Source: Myxococcales bacterium
GTDB lineage: Bacteria; Myxococcota_A; Polyangia; Polyangiales; Polyangiaceae
Direction: 5' to 3'
Length of the DNA stretch: 64,000 nt
NCBI GenBank assembly: GCA_016191785.1
Contig: JACPVJ010000186.1
Location: 1-64,000 of the forward strand
The notes under the pieces were generated by a model that saw only the letters and a list, made by a program, of their open reading frames with translations, was not told the origin of the DNA and did not search any database. The position numbers were made by a program, and so were the translations under genes. The stretch's first letter is position 1. Each line of letters begins with the position of its first letter. Of this stretch, positions 34,744-42,547 are shown one piece after another.

Positions 34744-36705
34744 TCACCACGCGGACCCGATCGGGTGCGGGATCTCCGACAGGTTGTAGCCGATACGGAG
34801 CCATTCGGAGACGCGGGGCGAAGCGAGCCTGCGGTAGGGCTGACCCCACGAGAGCTCGATGCTGCCAGGGATCAGCGCGCGGAACGTGGTCCATTCCGGG
34901 CCGAACACCGCGGGCAGGCTGCGCTCGACGAGCCAGACGCCGAGGCCCGCGCCCGCAACGGCAGCGACCGCCAGGTTCAGCTCCTCTGCGCTCCGGGCCG
35001 GCCAACGACGTCGGAGCGACTCCGGGGACACATGCCCAGCGGCGTTCGGATGCTCGAATCCCGCGCGCCCGCGCAGCGCTTCGGCGTAAAAGTAGCGGTG
35101 GTCCGCGGGTCCGGCGCGCGCCACTGGGCTCAGCACGCTAGCCTCGGTCGCCGTCGCGCGGTCCATGCCGAGGCCGGTGTCGAGGTCGCGCCACGCGGCG
35201 GCCCATGCCGAATCGAAGGAAGTGCCGGCCGCGCTGGCGCTGGTCAAGGCACCCCGCTCGTCCAGCGCGAGCAGCCAGACCACGGGCAGGGCGACGTCCT
35301 GCGTCGCGCAGAACGCGCGCGTGATGATCCCGCGCCGAAGATAGGCTGCGTCGCAGCGCTGATCGATGACGGCGACGGGAAGACGCAGGTACCACGCGGC
35401 GAGCACCGCGTCCCGCTCGACGGTCTCGAGCACCGCGCGCAGCGCAGCCAGGTCGGCAGAGCGATCGGTGGCATATCCGCTCGAAGTAGTCTCGGTCAGG
35501 TGCGCACCGGTCGACGGGCGCCCGACCAGCGAAGTCGGCACGAGCCTGCGCTCACCGGTAAGGGGGTTCCGAGCCCAGGACCAGTCGAGCGGCGTGTCAT
35601 CTCGATACGCCGCCATTCGGAAACCAGGGGTCTCTTGCTCCTGGGGTCGGTACAGGAGCGAGACGATGTCCTCGCCGGCGAGTCGGGGCTCGCTCAGGTC
35701 GCTGGCTGCGACGTGCACGACGTCGGGCGGCGTGTGGAGCGCACAGAACCTCTTCACGCCTTCCGCGAGCGCGCGGTTGCGCGCGGCTGGTCCGCAAGCG
35801 AGCGCCGTGCCGACGCCGCCGGACCGATCCGGCCATGGCGAGCGAGAGCCCCGGAAAGCCACCTCCGCGCGGCCGCTCGCGCGGGTGTTGCTGAGGGCCA
35901 CCAGGGGCGCGAAGCGCTCGCTGCGGGCGCGGTTCCAGCTGATCCGCCCCGGCAGCGCGCGCAGCGTCGGGACGAAACGCCGGCACCCGCAGCTCGGATG
36001 CGCGACGTACCTCGCGCGCCGCGCGTAGAGCGAGCGGGTGTCGATGATCATCGCGTGACCCGGCCTCGGCAGCAGCGCTCCGGGAGAGAGCAAGCCGTGC
36101 ATGATGGCGCGAGCAAGTCCGTGGGCGGGCGCGGCGTCACCGGCGACTTCAGGCCAACCCTCCGCGTAGGCTGCACCCGACAGCGCCGCGGCGCGCGCGA
36201 CCTCGGCATCGAACAAGAGAGCGCACTCGACGCAGGGCCCGTCCCCGCCATCGTCATGAACGACGGTCACCGAGCCCTGGGACACCCAGGCCAGGAGCGT
36301 CATGGCGCGCGCCTCGCGTGCTGCGTTCGTCCACTCGCCGATTCTCACGTCCCCCGAATCGGCGATCACGGCGAGCGTCTTCCCAGGACGGAGCGAGCTC
36401 GCGAGCGGAAGGGGTCCCGCACCCGGTAAGAGATCCGCCACGCATGCGCTGGGAGAGCAGCCAAGGGCGCCCAACCGCTCCAGCTCGGCGACCGCGCGAC
36501 GAGCGCCGCGCCCCATGTGGTCGAGGGCACGCTGCTCGCCGCCGGCGGCCGCCCATTCGAGGAACCTCCGCTCCAGAGCTCGCGAACCGAGGTCGACGTG
36601 CACGGCGCGCCGGCCAATCACGCTGAGACCCTCGGGCGTCGCCTGCAACACGGCCCCCGGGACCAGGCCCCAGCGCTTGGGAAGCTCATCCAGCTCGGTG
36701 GTCAT
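34744..36705 (-). CDS. Fused YcaO cyclodehydratase with leader-binding N-terminal domain
   Basis: The product has 653 residues. The N-terminal part resembles the ThiF-like/leader-peptide-binding partner of azoline-forming enzymes, with zinc-type Cys pairs CVEC (near residue 160) and CGCRR (near 240). The C-terminal half is a YcaO domain (TSSGYATDRSADLAALRAVL, VERDAVLAAWYLRLP, LDTGLGMDRATATEASV) that uses ATP to cyclise Cys, Ser or Thr in a precursor peptide. No precursor or dehydrogenase gene lies beside it. A sigma-54 promoter and a palindrome precede it, placing it in the metal regulon. It is monocistronic. Confidence 0.75.
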   Translation of the reverse strand: MTTELDELPKRWGLVPGAVLQATPEGLSVIGRRAVHVDLGSRALERRFLEWAAAGGEQRALDHMGRGARRAVAELERLGALGCSPSACVADLLPGAGPLPLASSLRPGKTLAVIADSGDVRIGEWTNAAREARAMTLLAWVSQGSVTVVHDDGGDGPCVECALLFDAEVARAAALSGAAYAEGWPEVAGDAAPAHGLARAIMHGLLSPGALLPRPGHAMIIDTRSLYARRARYVAHPSCGCRRFVPTLRALPGRISWNRARSERFAPLVALSNTRASGRAEVAFRGSRSPWPDRSGGVGTALACGPAARNRALAEGVKRFCALHTPPDVVHVAASDLSEPRLAGEDIVSLLYRPQEQETPGFRMAAYRDDTPLDWSWARNPLTGERRLVPTSLVGRPSTGAHLTETTSSGYATDRSADLAALRAVLETVERDAVLAAWYLRLPVAVIDQRCDAAYLRRGIITRAFCATQDVALPVVWLLALDERGALTSASAAGTSFDSAWAAAWRDLDTGLGMDRATATEASVLSPVARAGPADHRYFYAEALRGRAGFEHPNAAGHVSPESLRRRWPARSAEELNLAVAAVAGAGLGVWLVERSLPAVFGPEWTTFRALIPGSIELSWGQPYRRLASPRVSEWLRIGYNLSEIPHPIGSAW

Positions 36706-36724
36706 TGTGACATCTGGGGATGTC

Positions 36725-36738
36725 GCAAAAATTGTGCC
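36725..36738 (-). promoter_or_regulatory. Sigma-54 type -24/-12 promoter for the YcaO gene
   Basis: CGGCACAATTTTTGCG on the minus strand. The -12 C at 36,725 is 20 bases before ATG 36,705. Confidence 0.7.
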
Positions 36739-36780
36739 GGCAGGAAACCCAAGCTAGATGCGCTCGCGACTGTCCACGGG

Positions 36781-36797
36781 GTGATCGCTCCGGTCAC
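36781..36797. promoter_or_regulatory. 17-bp palindrome GTGAT-N7-GTCAC
   Basis: GTGATCGCTCCGGTCAC, 42 bases upstream of the -24 element of the YcaO promoter. A further half site (GTGAC) follows at once. Confidence 0.7.
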
Positions 36798-36816
36798 ACG
36801 TGACCGTGATCGGCAG

Positions 36817-37404
36817 TCATGGGGGCGAGGTGGGAGCCGAAGACGCGGCAAGCGGCTCGTGCTCGTGATGATGGCCGACCGGCCCGGTCTCCAAGTGTAG
36901 GGTCAAGTGAGCTCGCTGCACCTTACCCGAACGCTCGACGACTACCGTCGCGTCTCGGTGTGACACCGCGACCGGCGGTCCCTTGCCCTTCAGGTGGTCG
37001 CCTGATGGAGCGAGCACTACCGCGGGGTAACCGGGAACGTCGAGCGTGAGCCGCGCCTTGACTCCGTCGGGGCTCAGCAACTTGCCGTGCTCGTCGATCA
37101 GCCACACTTGAAAGGACCCCGCCGCGATGGCCGACACTCGGATCTTCCCCGTCCCGAGTTCGACAGTCACCCCTTGGTGCGGCGCCTCGGCGCTGGCATC
37201 GGCGGGTTGGGCGCTGGCAGGCGCGGGGATCGGAGGCGGCGAAACGAGCGCCGCACCGGATGGAGCACTCGAGGACGACGCGGGCGACGCGGGCGACGCG
37301 CTCGACTCGTTGGCCCGCTTGCCGCAGCCCAGCGTCGAGAGCGCGACGGCGACGATCAGGGCGCTTCGCGGACGAAACCCGAATGCAGTCGACGAGCTCA
37401 CCAC
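36817..37404 (-). CDS. Lipoprotein with C-terminal His cluster
   Basis: The product is about 195 residues. GTG 37404 is chosen because GGGAGCGAA lies just before it. The lipobox is ALSTLGC. A Ser/Ala/Pro linker leads to a compact beta domain (VTVELGTGKIRVSAIAAGSF, KARLTLDVPGYPAVVLAPSG) and ends with LHLETGPVGHHHEHEPLA, a likely metal site. I recognise no family. A palindrome lies 73 bases upstream at 37,477. Confidence 0.6.
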   Translation of the reverse strand: MVSSSTAFGFRPRSALIVAVALSTLGCGKRANESSASPASPASSSSAPSGAALVSPPPIPAPASAQPADASAEAPHQGVTVELGTGKIRVSAIAAGSFQVWLIDEHGKLLSPDGVKARLTLDVPGYPAVVLAPSGDHLKGKGPPVAVSHRDATVVVERSGKVQRAHLTLHLETGPVGHHHEHEPLAASSAPTSPP

Positions 37405-37476
37405 TTCGCTCCCTGGTTTTGGCCTCCCCACGCCGAGACCGTCGCCAGATGTTACTCGGCGCCCGGCGATCCGTCT

Positions 37477-37493
37477 GTGACGGGAGCGATCAC
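37477..37493. promoter_or_regulatory. 17-bp palindrome GTGAC-N7-ATCAC
   Basis: GTGACGGGAGCGATCAC, between the hemerythrin-like gene end and the His-cluster lipoprotein start. No strong -24/-12 match was seen. Confidence 0.55.
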
Positions 37494-37972
37494 ACCGCTA
37501 CGTTTGGCACTTCCCCCGCTTCGGCGGAAACTTCGACGGGGAAGAAGAACCCGTGGACCAGATTGGCTTCGGCGCGCTCGTGCGCATCTACTCTTTCGAG
37601 CAGCCGCGCCAAGCCATCGACTAGCTCATCTCGCCGATGGGTGCTCTGCGCGACCCGCTGGAGCTCGCCGATGACCTCCACGATCTCCCAATGTTCTTCT
37701 TCGAGCCGCTGGAGCCGCTCTTTCAGCCAAGGTGCCTCCCTTCGAAACGTCCCGAAGTAGTCGTCGGCTTCCTCGCCGGCAAAGTGGTCGACCATCAACC
37801 GACATAGGTGCCCGAGCAGGTGCTGTGGGTCGAGCTCCGGCGCAACTTCGGCCTGCCCCAGCAGGATGCAATAGCTCTGCAGTCGGTCGAGGGTCTCTCG
37901 GAGGTTTCGGTGCTCCTCGAGGAAGGCGGTGGCTCGTCCGAACAAGCTCGGCAACAGCGCTGGCTCTGGCAT
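37490..37972 (-). CDS. Hemerythrin-like protein, second copy
   Basis: The product has 160 residues. It is helical with FLEEHRNLRETLDRL, MVDHFAGEEADDYFGTF and LEEEHWEIVEVIGELQ, giving the His/Glu pattern of a di-iron HHE domain, and resembles the copy at 22,207-22,656. ATG 37972 is chosen over the upstream GTG 37993 because the predicted sigma-54 transcript begins only two bases before the ATG. It is monocistronic, with its own palindrome and promoter. Confidence 0.65.
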   Translation of the reverse strand: MPEPALLPSLFGRATAFLEEHRNLRETLDRLQSYCILLGQAEVAPELDPQHLLGHLCRLMVDHFAGEEADDYFGTFRREAPWLKERLQRLEEEHWEIVEVIGELQRVAQSTHRRDELVDGLARLLERVDAHERAEANLVHGFFFPVEVSAEAGEVPNVAV

Positions 37973-37985
37973 GGCGTCGCGTGGT

Positions 37986-37999
37986 GCAATCACCGCGCC
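37986..37999 (-). promoter_or_regulatory. Sigma-54 type -24/-12 promoter
   Basis: TGGCGCGGTGATTGCA on the minus strand. The -12 C at 37,986 is 14 bases before ATG 37,972, which makes the upstream GTG impossible as a start. Confidence 0.7.
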
Positions 38000-38055
38000 A
38001 GTTGCATCAGCGCGGAGCGCGCGGCTCGGGTGGTCGATTGCACCCCTCGCCGATC

Positions 38056-38072
38056 GTGACCACGACGGTCAC
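38056..38072. promoter_or_regulatory. 17-bp palindrome GTGAC-N7-GTCAC
   Basis: GTGACCACGACGGTCAC, 56 bases upstream of the -24 element of the second hemerythrin-like gene. Confidence 0.7.
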
Positions 38073-38116
38073 CACGGCACCGGCGATCACGCTGCCGGTG
38101 TCAGTCAGGCGCGGCT

Positions 38117-39289
38117 TCAAGGGAACCTCGCATTGAAGCCTGCAACGGCGAAGCCAGCCCAGCGATGGTCGATGTACAGCGCGTCTCGGAAGTCGGTGTA
38201 GCTAGCGTCGAATTCCAGGGTAACGCTCAGGCTCCGGGGGTCCCGAGAGCCCATGTAGAACGCGAGACCGGGGCCAGCTGTCAGCGTCCAGAGGGGGGAG
38301 AGCTCGCGATCCCCGCTGCGATGCTCGGGCACGACCGCTTGGCCCGCCGCGACCGTGCCCACGTAGGCGCGGCGCCAGAAGGACGCCGCCGACTGGTCGT
38401 GGAACCTGACGTGCGGCCAGGCCGACCAGCGGCGCGAGAGCTCGAACACCCAGCTCGCCTCCGAGGTGCTGGCCAAGAGGCCCCAGCTGTCCACGTACGC
38501 GCGATCCCACAGGGTGAGCGTGGAGCGCGAAAATCGATGAGCCAGCCGCGCGGTCGCCGCCCAACGCATCCGCGTGTCCGGAACGCGCTCGGCGACTCGT
38601 CCCGGCAGCCGCAACCGGTTGACCTCGTCCACCGATGCGCCCACCGGCACACCGGGCGCGACGTTCGCGTCGAAGAGCGGGAGCCAGCGATAAGGCTTCT
38701 CTTGGCGTCCGGACTCGAACTGCGCCTCGAGTCCCGGAGTTAGCGTGGTGGCGGGGCCCACCACGACTTCTGCCCGTCCGACCAACCGGTGCCGATCGAG
38801 GCGCAGGGCGTAGACCGAGAACGGCGTTCCGGTCCGACCGGCGATGTCGTGCTCGTACGCGTATCCCAGGGACAAGACGACGTTCTTGCGCGCGAGATCG
38901 TAGCTCCCCGTGAGGCCCGCTTGGACCGAGACGAAGTCGGGCTCGATGGAGGTCGCGAGCGAGAGCGAGCCACCCACCGGACCAGCCTTCAAGCCCAGGC
39001 TCAGAGCTCCGGCGTGCCTGATCTCGGCCCAGCGCGGGCTGGCGGCGGACACGATGTCCACCGACGCCGCGGACACGATGTCCACCAGGTAGCTGCCGCT
39101 GGCACTCAGGCCCGCGCTCGGCTGCCGGGCGCTTGCCCTAACCGACGGCGTGACCACGAGCACGTTGTCAGTATCGTGGTAGCCGGCGACTTCTCCGCCC
39201 GCTTCCCAGCGCACTCCATCCTGGGAGGACGAAGCGCCGCTCCAGAACGCGAGGACAGGCAATAGCCGACGACAAGCTGACCGCAGCAT
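38117..39289 (-). CDS. DUF3570-like outer-membrane protein
   Basis: The product has 390 residues with a signal peptide. It shows DUF3570 hallmarks: GSYLVDIVSAASVDIVSAAS followed by PRWAEIRHAG near residues 65-95, then a barrel-like series of strands ending FAVAGFNARFP. VDIVSAAS appears twice in a row, encoded by a 24-base near-perfect repeat (about 39,044-39,085). The family often sits near thioredoxin/FMN-linked redox genes; its role is unknown. Two palindromes 29 bases apart lie upstream. Confidence 0.7.
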   Translation of the reverse strand: MLRSACRRLLPVLAFWSGASSSQDGVRWEAGGEVAGYHDTDNVLVVTPSVRASARQPSAGLSASGSYLVDIVSAASVDIVSAASPRWAEIRHAGALSLGLKAGPVGGSLSLATSIEPDFVSVQAGLTGSYDLARKNVVLSLGYAYEHDIAGRTGTPFSVYALRLDRHRLVGRAEVVVGPATTLTPGLEAQFESGRQEKPYRWLPLFDANVAPGVPVGASVDEVNRLRLPGRVAERVPDTRMRWAATARLAHRFSRSTLTLWDRAYVDSWGLLASTSEASWVFELSRRWSAWPHVRFHDQSAASFWRRAYVGTVAAGQAVVPEHRSGDRELSPLWTLTAGPGLAFYMGSRDPRSLSVTLEFDASYTDFRDALYIDHRWAGFAVAGFNARFP

Positions 39290-39370
39290 GACAAGGCGAG
39301 ATCTCAGCTTGGCGGCTCCCCACGTTCGGTCGGCACACCCTCATCTTACTGCGAGGTCGGATGGCGGGAT

Positions 39371-39387
39371 GTGACGCCGGCGGTCAC
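39371..39387. promoter_or_regulatory. 17-bp palindrome GTGAC-N7-GTCAC, first of a pair
   Basis: GTGACGCCGGCGGTCAC, 81 bases upstream of ATG 39,289. It is spaced 29 bases from the next copy. Confidence 0.6.
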
Positions 39388-39399
39388 GCTTCTCATCCC

Positions 39400-39416
39400 G
39401 TGATCGCCCCAGTCAC
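39400..39416. promoter_or_regulatory. 17-bp palindrome GTGAT-N7-GTCAC, second of a pair
   Basis: GTGATCGCCCCAGTCAC. A third, shorter variant (GTGAC-N6-GTCAC) follows at 39,419-39,434 and overlaps the end of the nuclease gene. Confidence 0.6.
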
Positions 39417-39430
39417 ATGTGACCTCGACG

Positions 39431-40429
39431 TCACTGAAAGCTGAGCAGCTCCACGAGCTCGGGGTGGTCGATGAACGGGTTGCGTACGCCTTCCACGGTC
39501 TCGATCACGTCGTTGCGCTGGCGCTCGTGGTCGCTCGGCGGATCGTGGAGGTTCCACTTCTTCAGAACAGACTCGCTGGTCGCTGGATGGTCCGGATCGA
39601 AGATGCTCAGAGGCTTGACCTTGCAGCCCATCCCATAGCGAATGGAGAAGTAGAAGACGGCCCGGGCCGCGTCGCCCTTCTGGCCGTCGCGGGGCTCGAA
39701 CACCTCGATGCCAAACGCGTCCTTCCCCTTGATGCTGTAGCAGCCGTCAGCGTTGCCGGGCATCGCGTCGGCGCAATTCGGGTCCCCCTGGAGCGTGCTG
39801 GGCCAATCGCGCACGACAACCTCGCCGAAAGCGAGGTTGCTCCTGGCGCTGTTGAAGTTGGCTTGCACCGGAAAGAGGTGGTGCAGATCGCTCTTCGCGG
39901 GGAGCGCGCTCGCTCCCTTGCTCTGCGGCCAGGTGTGCTCGATGTTCACCTCGGAGTGCGTCGGGTCGTGCCAGAACCCGTCGTAGACCCCGAGCACCTG
40001 ACCGCCGTGGTTGTCCGTTTGCTGAAAGACGACCTGCCGAGCCGCCGTGTAGCTCGTGCTCTTGTAACCCTGGGTCACCAGCTCGCAGAGCGAGAGGACG
40101 AGCGCCTCGCCGGCAAGGCCTTCGACGCCGGCGTACTTGCCGGTGAAGGGCATGTTCTCGGCGAAGGCGTCCGGGACGTGCGTCTCGGCATCTGCGGCGC
40201 CAGCGTCGCTCGACGCGTCGCCGCCGTCCGCGCCGCCCGTCGGCGTGCCCGCGACGCCGGCTGCGCCCGCCGTCCCGCCGCTTCCAAGAGTGGCGCCGCT
40301 GCCACCTGCCGTCGTTCCGGCGGAGCCGGCAGCGGAGGTTCCACCGCTGTTCGTCGCCGGCGCTTCGCCCGCGCCCTCGCCGCAGCCGAACGCCAAGAGC
40401 AACGTCGAGATGTAGAATGGCGTCTTCAT
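39431..40429 (-). CDS. Endonuclease I family secreted nuclease
   Basis: The product has 332 residues. The lipobox is LLLAFGC, then a long Gly/Thr/Ala linker (SGGTSAAGSAGTTAGGSG). The C-terminal domain has EVNIEHTWPQS, KSDLHHLFPV and ARSNLAFGE, the metal-binding catalytic motif of the EndA/NucM endonuclease I family. It would degrade extracellular DNA at the cell surface. The ATG overlaps the upstream propeller gene stop (ATGA). Confidence 0.8.
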   Translation of the reverse strand: MKTPFYISTLLLAFGCGEGAGEAPATNSGGTSAAGSAGTTAGGSGATLGSGGTAGAAGVAGTPTGGADGGDASSDAGAADAETHVPDAFAENMPFTGKYAGVEGLAGEALVLSLCELVTQGYKSTSYTAARQVVFQQTDNHGGQVLGVYDGFWHDPTHSEVNIEHTWPQSKGASALPAKSDLHHLFPVQANFNSARSNLAFGEVVVRDWPSTLQGDPNCADAMPGNADGCYSIKGKDAFGIEVFEPRDGQKGDAARAVFYFSIRYGMGCKVKPLSIFDPDHPATSESVLKKWNLHDPPSDHERQRNDVIETVEGVRNPFIDHPELVELLSFQ

Positions 40430-41418
40430 GAGCGGTGCGCCGCTCTGCCCGAACCGACCCTGCGCCGGCGGATTTGCATGCCGAGCAAGAACGCGGTCAG
40501 CGAGGCCCAGATCGCCCCGAGAGTCGAGCTCTGCCGGGCGCCGCTGTTGCACCCGCTCGTCGACTCCGAGCTTCCGGGGGCAGCGGCCGGAGGCTCGACG
40601 GGACCCGCGTCGGGCGGCCCAGCGTCCTGACCGCCCGTGCCGATCTGGAGGGCGCCGGCGCAGCGCCCGCCTTCGGTGATGTCCTCCACTTCGAGCTGGT
40701 AGATGGCAGCGCGTCCCTTGGCTTCGTCGTGGACCCAGAGGTGCTCGCCATCCCAGGCCACACCCGTCGCTTGATGCCCTGCACCACCTGGACCCGCGAA
40801 CGACCGCAGCACCTCGCCGTTCACCGGATCGATGTGATAGACGAGGCCGTCCGTCGCCGCGTTGGTCAACCAGAGGCAAGCGCCGTCCCAGGTCATGCCG
40901 CAGCTACCGCTCGCCGGCGACGGAATGGAGCTCAGCACGGCACCCGATCCCGGGTCGAGCCGGTAGATGCGCTCATCCCAGGTGTCCACGTTCCAGATCG
41001 CGGCGCCGTCCCACGCGACTCCCATCGGGTACTGCAGCTGGCCCGGCGCTGCGAAGTAGCTGATGACCTGCTGCGAGATGGGGTCGACCTTGTAGATGCG
41101 GGGCGGCGGCGCACCCATGTTCGGCATCTCGGTCGCCGTGTGATCGCTGAGCCAGATCGAGGTGCCGTCCCAGGCCAGCTCGTCGGAGCGCACGCCTGCC
41201 ACGTCGATGTTGCCGACGACGAGACCGGTAACCGGATCGACCTTGTCGATGCGCGTGGACTCGCAGTCCGTGGCCCAGAGATACGCTCCGTCCCACATCA
41301 GACCGTCGGGGCTCGCGAACGAAGAGGGAAAGCTCTTGAGCGCGTCCCCCGTCGCAGCCCGAGCACCGACAGACAGCAACAGAACGGCTACGGACGCGAG
41401 CAAGGCACGTGGCTGCAT
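40426..41418 (-). CDS. Beta-propeller exported protein
   Basis: The product has 330 residues. A signal peptide (LASVAVLLLSVGARA) is followed by at least five propeller units with the pattern WDGxxLWxxD (MWDGAYLWATDCESTRIDKVD, AWDGAAIWNVDTWDERIYRL and similar). The C-terminus has a Pro/Ala linker and a final hydrophobic helix followed by Arg (GAIWASLTAFLLGMQIRRRR), resembling a sorting signal that anchors surface proteins. It starts an operon with the nuclease, under a sigma-54-like promoter. Confidence 0.7.
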   Translation of the reverse strand: MQPRALLASVAVLLLSVGARAATGDALKSFPSSFASPDGLMWDGAYLWATDCESTRIDKVDPVTGLVVGNIDVAGVRSDELAWDGTSIWLSDHTATEMPNMGAPPPRIYKVDPISQQVISYFAAPGQLQYPMGVAWDGAAIWNVDTWDERIYRLDPGSGAVLSSIPSPASGSCGMTWDGACLWLTNAATDGLVYHIDPVNGEVLRSFAGPGGAGHQATGVAWDGEHLWVHDEAKGRAAIYQLEVEDITEGGRCAGALQIGTGGQDAGPPDAGPVEPPAAAPGSSESTSGCNSGARQSSTLGAIWASLTAFLLGMQIRRRRVGSGRAAHRS

Positions 41419-41455
41419 GAGATCTCCTTTGGGAACCGATGGCGCCGGGCCAGAA

Positions 41456-41469
41456 GCAACCTACGTGCC
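41456..41469 (-). promoter_or_regulatory. Sigma-54 type -24/-12 promoter for the propeller-nuclease operon
   Basis: GGGCACGTAGGTTGCT on the minus strand. The predicted leader to ATG 41,418 is about 26 bases and contains a good ribosome site (AAAGGAGA). No palindrome was found nearby. Confidence 0.7.
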
Positions 41470-41556
41470 CGCGTCTCTCAACACCGGCGCGCAGCCCACG
41501 CGCGCAACGCACTCGGTCCCCGTCGTGAGCGCGGCGCGCAACTGGTGCGTGCCGAC

Positions 41557-41781
41557 TCAGTGGTGCCCCTCGTGCCCGCCGCCAGATCTCTCCTCTTTCT
41601 GCGGCTTGTCTGGTCGCTCGGCCTTCTCGGATTTCTCGGACCTCTCGACCGGCTCCCGCGTGGCACCCTCCCTGGCCTCCCGCGGGTCCGTATCCTCCGG
41701 AGACTTAGCTGTCGATGCACCTCCACAGCCGGTCGATACCAGTGCCGCAAGCAAGACTTGGAGAACGAGCGGGCGGGTCAT
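41557..41781 (-). CDS. Small charged lipoprotein with His tail
   Basis: The product has 74 residues from ATG 41781, preceded by AAAGGA. The lipobox is LVSTGC. The mature part is almost entirely Glu/Lys/Arg/Asp (VERSEKSEKAERPDKPQKEE) and ends GGGHEGHH, so it is probably unstructured with a metal-binding tip. Its sigma-54 promoter leaves a 126-base leader. Confidence 0.6.
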   Translation of the reverse strand: MTRPLVLQVLLAALVSTGCGGASTAKSPEDTDPREAREGATREPVERSEKSEKAERPDKPQKEERSGGGHEGHH

Positions 41782-41918
41782 GTTTTTGTCCTTTCGCTGA
41801 TGAAGATGGGAGCAGCCATTCGGAGCTTGGTGCGGTCGAGCGTCCGTCGTCTCGGGGATCCAGGCCGAGCGGAGGAGCGCGGTGAAACTCGACGGGCGCC
41901 CGCCGCGACGCCCCTGGA

Positions 41919-41932
41919 GCAACAGCCGTGCC
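41919..41932 (-). promoter_or_regulatory. Sigma-54 type -24/-12 promoter
   Basis: CGGCACGGCTGTTGCT, base for base the same as the promoter at 33,056-33,069. The predicted start is near 41,907. Confidence 0.75.
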
Positions 41933-41977
41933 GGCGTCGATCGAGCGGACCTTGCTCGGGACATTGAGCATGCAGGC

Positions 41978-41994
41978 GTGACCGCGTCCGTTAC
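41978..41994. promoter_or_regulatory. 17-bp palindrome GTGAC-N7-GTTAC
   Basis: GTGACCGCGTCCGTTAC has one mismatch. It lies 45 bases upstream of the -24 element at 41,932. Confidence 0.6.
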
Positions 41995-42099
41995 TCGCAC
42001 TTTCGATCGTCACGCGCACGCGGGCCACGAGCACTCGCCCCGGGCGGAGGGGCCGTGACCGAAACGCACGCGGTTGAACCGCTTGCTTGCGGCGCTGGC

Positions 42100-42245
42100 C
42101 CTCGCCTCCCGTCTCTCAGCTTGCAAATCACGGCAGGTGCCTTGTCCACCGGATGTCCGTTCACAGGATCCGTCGCCGTGCGCGCTGAAGGCTCATCGCT
42201 GAGTCGCCGCTCGCACACTGGACACACTTTGGCGGGCGTCACCTG
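42100..42245 (-). pseudogene. Remnant of a TRASH-like metal-binding lipoprotein gene
   Basis: The minus strand encodes AKVCPVCERRLSDEPSARTA then TDPVNGHPVDKAPAVICKL, closely matching the second half of the domain at 18,420-18,836 (CCPMCEKRLNDEPATRSATD...). The signal peptide and first Cys are missing, and the frame beyond has no sensible end. It is a decayed second copy. Confidence 0.6.
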
Positions 42246-42331
42246 CTCCCAACGGGAACGATCGATCGTGCCCGCGGTGCGCACGGTGGACACGTTGTGC
42301 CATCTCTCGCGCGTGACGCTCGAAGGTGCGT

Positions 42332-42348
42332 GTAACGGACGCGATCAC
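42332..42348. promoter_or_regulatory. 17-bp palindrome GTAAC-N7-ATCAC
   Basis: GTAACGGACGCGATCAC has one mismatch in the left arm. It lies 43 bases before the -24 element at 42,392. Confidence 0.6.
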
Positions 42349-42391
42349 ACGCAGCCGTCGTAGTTCGGCTCGGTTCGAGGGCACTGTGGTG

Positions 42392-42405
42392 GGCATGCAT
42401 GTTGC
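42392..42405 (+). promoter_or_regulatory. Sigma-54 type -24/-12 promoter
   Basis: GGGCATGCATGTTGCT. The predicted start is near 42,417, leaving a leader of about 131 bases to ATG 42,548. Confidence 0.7.
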
Positions 42406-42547
42406 TCGGCGGACGGCGCGGCCGACGTCCGCCTGCGGTCCGCTCTCGTCCTGTCCACCGGTCGGGATACGCCGAGCGGCGGACGTTGGACCGCATCAAC
42501 CCTCACTCGAGGTCAAGGCGCCTGAATCGAGCCTCCGGAGGTCAATC

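Noticed and set aside
39044-39085. VDIVSAAS duplication as a recent tandem mutation
   Set aside because: From memory of the DUF3570 family, a doubled motif of this kind is typical, so it is probably ancestral.
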